Shown piece after piece: positions 60,925 through 64,000 of a DNA stretch of 64,000 bases. The stretch's first letter is position 1, and each line of letters starts with the position of its first letter. The notes under the pieces are model-generated. The model was not told where the DNA came from. It saw only the letters and a program-made list of their open reading frames with translations, and made no database searches. Both the position numbers and the translations under genes were made by a program. The DNA comes from Weimeria sp002480925 (lineage in GTDB: Bacteria > Bacillota > Clostridia > Lachnospirales > Lachnospiraceae): NCBI RefSeq assembly GCF_052064335.1, contig NZ_JBQHVU010000012.1, positions 1-64,000 on the forward strand, read 5' to 3'.

Positions 60925-63522
60925 TCAGTCAGAAGAGCCTGATACAGAATTCACGATGGAATCTGCAAGTGTGGAAAGATAATTTTCTTCTGCCTTGCCC
61001 TTAGCACTCTTAGACGAGGAATCGGAGTCAGAATCGTTTCCAGAAGACCGGTCACTTCCGCTGGCAGGTGATGAATTATCATTCGATGACGATGTGGCGG
61101 ATGAATTGCCGGTAGTGCCTGAAGCCGTACTCCCGCCCGTTCCTGATGATGAGGCTCCGGAGGATTTAGTGCTGCCCTCCTTGCTGTCTGAAATATCAAG
61201 GGCTATAGTAGCCTCGGGAGAGTTCACTATAAGAGTCCTGGTCCAGGTATCGTATCCATCAGCTATCACGCTAAGACTGTGCTCTCCGTACTTTACCTGC
61301 TGTGTCTTTCCCTTTTTCACAAGTATTCCATCCAGATATATCTTTGCCGCCTTTACCCCGATCTCAAAGGTAAGGCTGCACTTCTTCGGGCCGCTTCCCT
61401 TCATGGAATCAAGGCTTAGATACGAGTCGACATTCTTCTTTATACGAACTGTCCGGCTGCCTCCCCAGCCATTATTGGCCACAGTCACCCTGTAGGTCCC
61501 TACCGGAAGAGAAATGGACTTTCCGTCCGCAACCTCCTCTATATCCTCGGAGCCTATTTCTATAAGACTTCCGTCAAAAAGCTTAGTATCCTTAAGGGTA
61601 AGGTAGCCATGTCCTCTGTCTACAGCGACCGCGACTATCTCCCTGTCATAGCCTGTCACCCTGAGTGTATCCGAAGCAGGGTCAATACTGTCCTGATCCG
61701 TTATGGTATTTCCATCGAGGAAAAGGGCTGTCTTTGGCAGGTGATAACCTGTATTTCCGATCTTCATCAGCTCCTCAGATTCCTTGAAGGAATAATCCCT
61801 GACATCGTCCCTTTCCCAGAGCGCTTTGGTCTTCTGGACTCTGGTCAGGGTGCCGTACCTGCCGCTCGCGTCAAAGGTGATACCCATTCCCGGCAAAAAA
61901 TCTTCAACCGAGGCTGTACCTCCGTACTTATCCAGAAATTCTGTAAGGACTGTATATGGATAGCGGTATTCCTGAAAACTTATGACATTCATGACAGTAA
62001 GCCTGTCATTTCTCCTGTCATTTTCCTCGATCACATATACATCTGTCAGACCGCTTTCCTCCATGGCGTCACCGCTTGAATCATCAGCTGATGTGATCGG
62101 AGTCCCCGGAGTCCTGTAGCTTACATTTCCATTGCCACTGCTGGTGCAGGAGGTAAAGATAAAGGCCGCCGCAAACAGGCAGACAAAGAGCTTACCTGCC
62201 TTCAGAAGCCTGTTGTAGTCCTTTGCCCTCGAAACAAGAGTTTCCCTCTGATTGACCGCCGGATCCTTCAGCACATCAGAAAGCAGCCTCTCCATTATCC
62301 TTCCAAGTCCAGGTCCCTTCTCTATTCCTTCCTTTATCAGATCATTGCCGTTTATCAGAAGCTGCTTTTTATCTGTTGCGTATTGCAGATTATTCTCCCA
62401 GAGCGACTCGAATCTGTCTATATAGGAAAGCTTTTCCTCCCGCATATAATCGCTCTGAGCCATCACATCAGCCCGCTTCAGCTCAAAGAGCTCCCTGTAG
62501 TCAAGGTCCATCTCACTGATACAGCGTCTGACAGTCACATCGCTTAAACGCGGACGCTCATCATGGTAGCGGACAAGAGTGACTACCTTTCTTATCGTAT
62601 CATTATCATATTTCAGCCTGGTCAGGATCTCTTCCGCCATCAGCGCCGATTCCTGCGGATGTCCCTGAAAATGGCTGTGGCCTTTCTTATCGCTGCGAGC
62701 TACAACCGGCTTTCCTATATCATGCAGAAGAGCAGCCAGTCTCATGACCTTGTTGTCAGAGACATTTTCCATGGCATGAATGGTATGCCAGCCAACTGTA
62801 TAGCAATGGTGCCTTGTATTCTGCTCACACTCCATGCAGCTGTCCCATTCAGGGAAAAATACAGAGGTAAGCCCGCTATCGTAGAGCTCATACATCTTAT
62901 CTGGATGAGCCGAGCAGATAAGCTTGGTAAGCTCCACCTGGATCCTTTCTGCTGATACCATGCTCAGATTGTCCTTTAGTTCCCGGATAGCCTGATAGGT
63001 CTTCTCCTCTATCGAAAAATCAAGCTTTGCCGCAAATCTGACCGCCCTCATCATACGGAGAGCATCCTCAGAAAAGCGTTCAAGCGGGTCCCCTACACAG
63101 CGGATGATCCCTTTTTTCAGATCCTCCTGACCTCCGAACAGATCGACAATTCCTGTGCTGTCGTTTACAGCCATTGCATTTATAGTGAAATCGCGGCGCC
63201 TTAGATCCTCCTCCAGGCTCTTGGTAAAGGTCACATTATCAGGATGTCTGCCGTCCTCGTAGCTCCCGTCTATACGATAGGTGGTCACCTCAAAGCTCTT
63301 ACCATCCATCCTGACTGTCACTGTACCGTGCTTGATACCTGTATCTATTGTCCTCGAAAAAAGCGCCTTGACCTCATCCGGTTCTGCCGACGTGGTGATA
63401 TCCCAGTCGTCAGGGGTGAGTCCCAAAAGCGCATCACGAACACAGCCGCCCACTGCATATGCTTCGTGGCCGGCCTGTTCCAATCTGTGTATTATCTTTT
63501 CTACTGATCCCGGTAAATGCAT
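60925..63522 (-). CDS. cca: CCA-adding tRNA nucleotidyltransferase fused in frame to a PEGA-domain lipoprotein
   Basis: The protein has 865 residues from the ATG at 63522, overlapping the proS stop as TGATG; upstream in-frame starts lie inside proS. Residues 1-437 are a complete CCA enzyme: GGCVRDALLGLTPDDWDI, RRDFTINAMAV, the RMMRAVRFAAKL head and an HD domain (LLHDIGK). At about 438-458 there is a TM-like signal (AGKLFVCLFAAAFIFTSC) with a lipobox Cys459. Then come about 250 residues of secreted type, a PEGA domain (about 712-775) and a Ser/Gly-rich tail. No stop separates the halves. A hidden internal start (ATG or GTG near 62280) might also yield the lipoprotein separately. Confidence 0.9.
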   Translation of the reverse strand: MHLPGSVEKIIHRLEQAGHEAYAVGGCVRDALLGLTPDDWDITTSAEPDEVKALFSRTIDTGIKHGTVTVRMDGKSFEVTTYRIDGSYEDGRHPDNVTFTKSLEEDLRRRDFTINAMAVNDSTGIVDLFGGQEDLKKGIIRCVGDPLERFSEDALRMMRAVRFAAKLDFSIEEKTYQAIRELKDNLSMVSAERIQVELTKLICSAHPDKMYELYDSGLTSVFFPEWDSCMECEQNTRHHCYTVGWHTIHAMENVSDNKVMRLAALLHDIGKPVVARSDKKGHSHFQGHPQESALMAEEILTRLKYDNDTIRKVVTLVRYHDERPRLSDVTVRRCISEMDLDYRELFELKRADVMAQSDYMREEKLSYIDRFESLWENNLQYATDKKQLLINGNDLIKEGIEKGPGLGRIMERLLSDVLKDPAVNQRETLVSRAKDYNRLLKAGKLFVCLFAAAFIFTSCTSSGNGNVSYRTPGTPITSADDSSGDAMEESGLTDVYVIEENDRRNDRLTVMNVISFQEYRYPYTVLTEFLDKYGGTASVEDFLPGMGITFDASGRYGTLTRVQKTKALWERDDVRDYSFKESEELMKIGNTGYHLPKTALFLDGNTITDQDSIDPASDTLRVTGYDREIVAVAVDRGHGYLTLKDTKLFDGSLIEIGSEDIEEVADGKSISLPVGTYRVTVANNGWGGSRTVRIKKNVDSYLSLDSMKGSGPKKCSLTFEIGVKAAKIYLDGILVKKGKTQQVKYGEHSLSVIADGYDTWTRTLIVNSPEATIALDISDSKEGSTKSSGASSSGTGGSTASGTTGNSSATSSSNDNSSPASGSDRSSGNDSDSDSSSKSAKGKAEENYLSTLADSIVNSVSGSSD

Positions 63523-64000
63523 CAATAAGCTTTGCCCCAGATCACAAGCTTCTTTGCCGGCTTGCCGCAGCAGACGCATCTGTCTGAAATGTTCTCCTGC
63601 TCAAATGGCATGCAGCGGCTTGTAGCTGTGGTATCTTCCTTTATCCGCTCCTCGCAGGCCTGATCTCCGCACCACATTGCACGGACCATTCCAGGCTTGT
63701 TGTTTATTATATCCTTGAACTCATCATAGTCATGAGCATCATAGATATGGGAATCCCTGAACGCCTTTGCACGCTCAAACATATCCTGCTGCTCCTGCTC
63801 AAGGACCTCTGCTGCCTTCACAGCGACCTCGTCAAGGGCTGCAAAGGACTTCTCGCGATTGTCCCTGCGGACGAGCACGCACTGACCCTTCTCTATATCC
63901 TTAGGACCTATCTCTATACGGAGAGGGATACCGCGCATCTCTTCCTCTGCGTACTTGAATCCAGGTCTCTTATCAGAATCATCAACCTTAACAGAAATGC
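63522..64000 (-). CDS. proS: Prolyl-tRNA synthetase, C-terminal part (continues past window)
   Basis: The frame is open to the window edge, upstream of the internal ATG at 63938. It carries ISVKVDDSDKRPGFKYAEEE and the anticodon-binding region RGIPLRIEIGPKDIEKGQ. The end has a zinc-type Cys cluster (CGDQACEERI, RCVCCGKPAKKLVIWGKAY) as in the archaeal/eukaryotic-type ProS found in many Clostridia. It charges tRNA-Pro. The stop overlaps the start of the cca fusion gene. Confidence 0.93.
   Translation of the reverse strand, partial: ISVKVDDSDKRPGFKYAEEEMRGIPLRIEIGPKDIEKGQCVLVRRDNREKSFAALDEVAVKAAEVLEQEQQDMFERAKAFRDSHIYDAHDYDEFKDIINNKPGMVRAMWCGDQACEERIKEDTTATSRCMPFEQENISDRCVCCGKPAKKLVIWGKAY

Overview
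The window reads as chromosomal DNA of a Gram-positive, butyrate-forming member of the Lachnospiraceae (Clostridia). This is inferred from a full-length butyryl-CoA:acetate CoA-transferase, an MglBAC sugar transporter with YesMN-type regulators, a YhaN/YhaO pair, a CIRCE-controlled hsp20, a type III pantothenate kinase and the divIC-tilS-hpt-ftsH cluster. Strong sigma-A type promoters (TTGACA/TATAAT, 17-nt spacer) and AGGAGG ribosome binding sites are common. The sporulation genes that often sit in the rqcP-divIC cluster are absent. No species is assigned.

Layout. 1-2.2 kb is accessory DNA: the end of an IS3-type element, a truncated small gene and a decayed IS256-type element. 2.2-4.6 kb has a MIF-like tautomerase, a heat-shock hsp20 with CIRCE, and an orphan YhcG-type nuclease. 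5-10.2 kb (minus) is a (p)ppGpp synthetase/two-component operon followed by greA-lysS. 10.3-18.5 kb holds cobI, coaX, argF, dusB and a MoxR-DUF58-transglutaminase operon. 18.7-25.2 kb holds the CoA-transferase, a thioesterase/aminotransferase pair, a CsoR-like repressor divergent from thioredoxin, a short-chain dehydrogenase and glycerol kinase. 25.2-36.3 kb (minus) is a sugar uptake and sensing block: mglB, mglA, mglC, response regulator, histidine kinase, two binding proteins and a spore-photoproduct-lyase-like radical SAM protein. 36.5-41.2 kb has a cell-wall glucosaminidase, a DNA glycosylase, tRNA-Val and a lipoteichoic acid synthase-like protein.

41.2-55.3 kb is a long minus-strand run, often with 4-nt start/stop overlaps: rqcP, divIC, tilS, hpt, ftsH, a GH13 amylase, a TetM-like GTPase fused to a NYN nuclease, YhaO, YhaN and a lipase-like protein. 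55.3-56.0 kb is a non-coding repeat region. 56-64 kb has a chemotaxis receptor, TraX, HU, phosphoglucomutase, a CCA-adding enzyme fused in frame to a lipoprotein, and the end of proS.

The most unusual items are: (1) a roughly 100-nt two-hairpin element present in three full copies whose stems change in a compensatory way, next to arrays of a 7-nt repeat; (2) the CCA-adding enzyme/PEGA lipoprotein fusion; (3) the ribosome-protection-type GTPase/NYN RNase fusion; (4) a 200-residue charged helical extension on the MglC permease; (5) two genes whose only good -10 box lies 6 nt before the ATG with no ribosome binding site. All starts, promoters and functions come from reading the sequence; no search was run.
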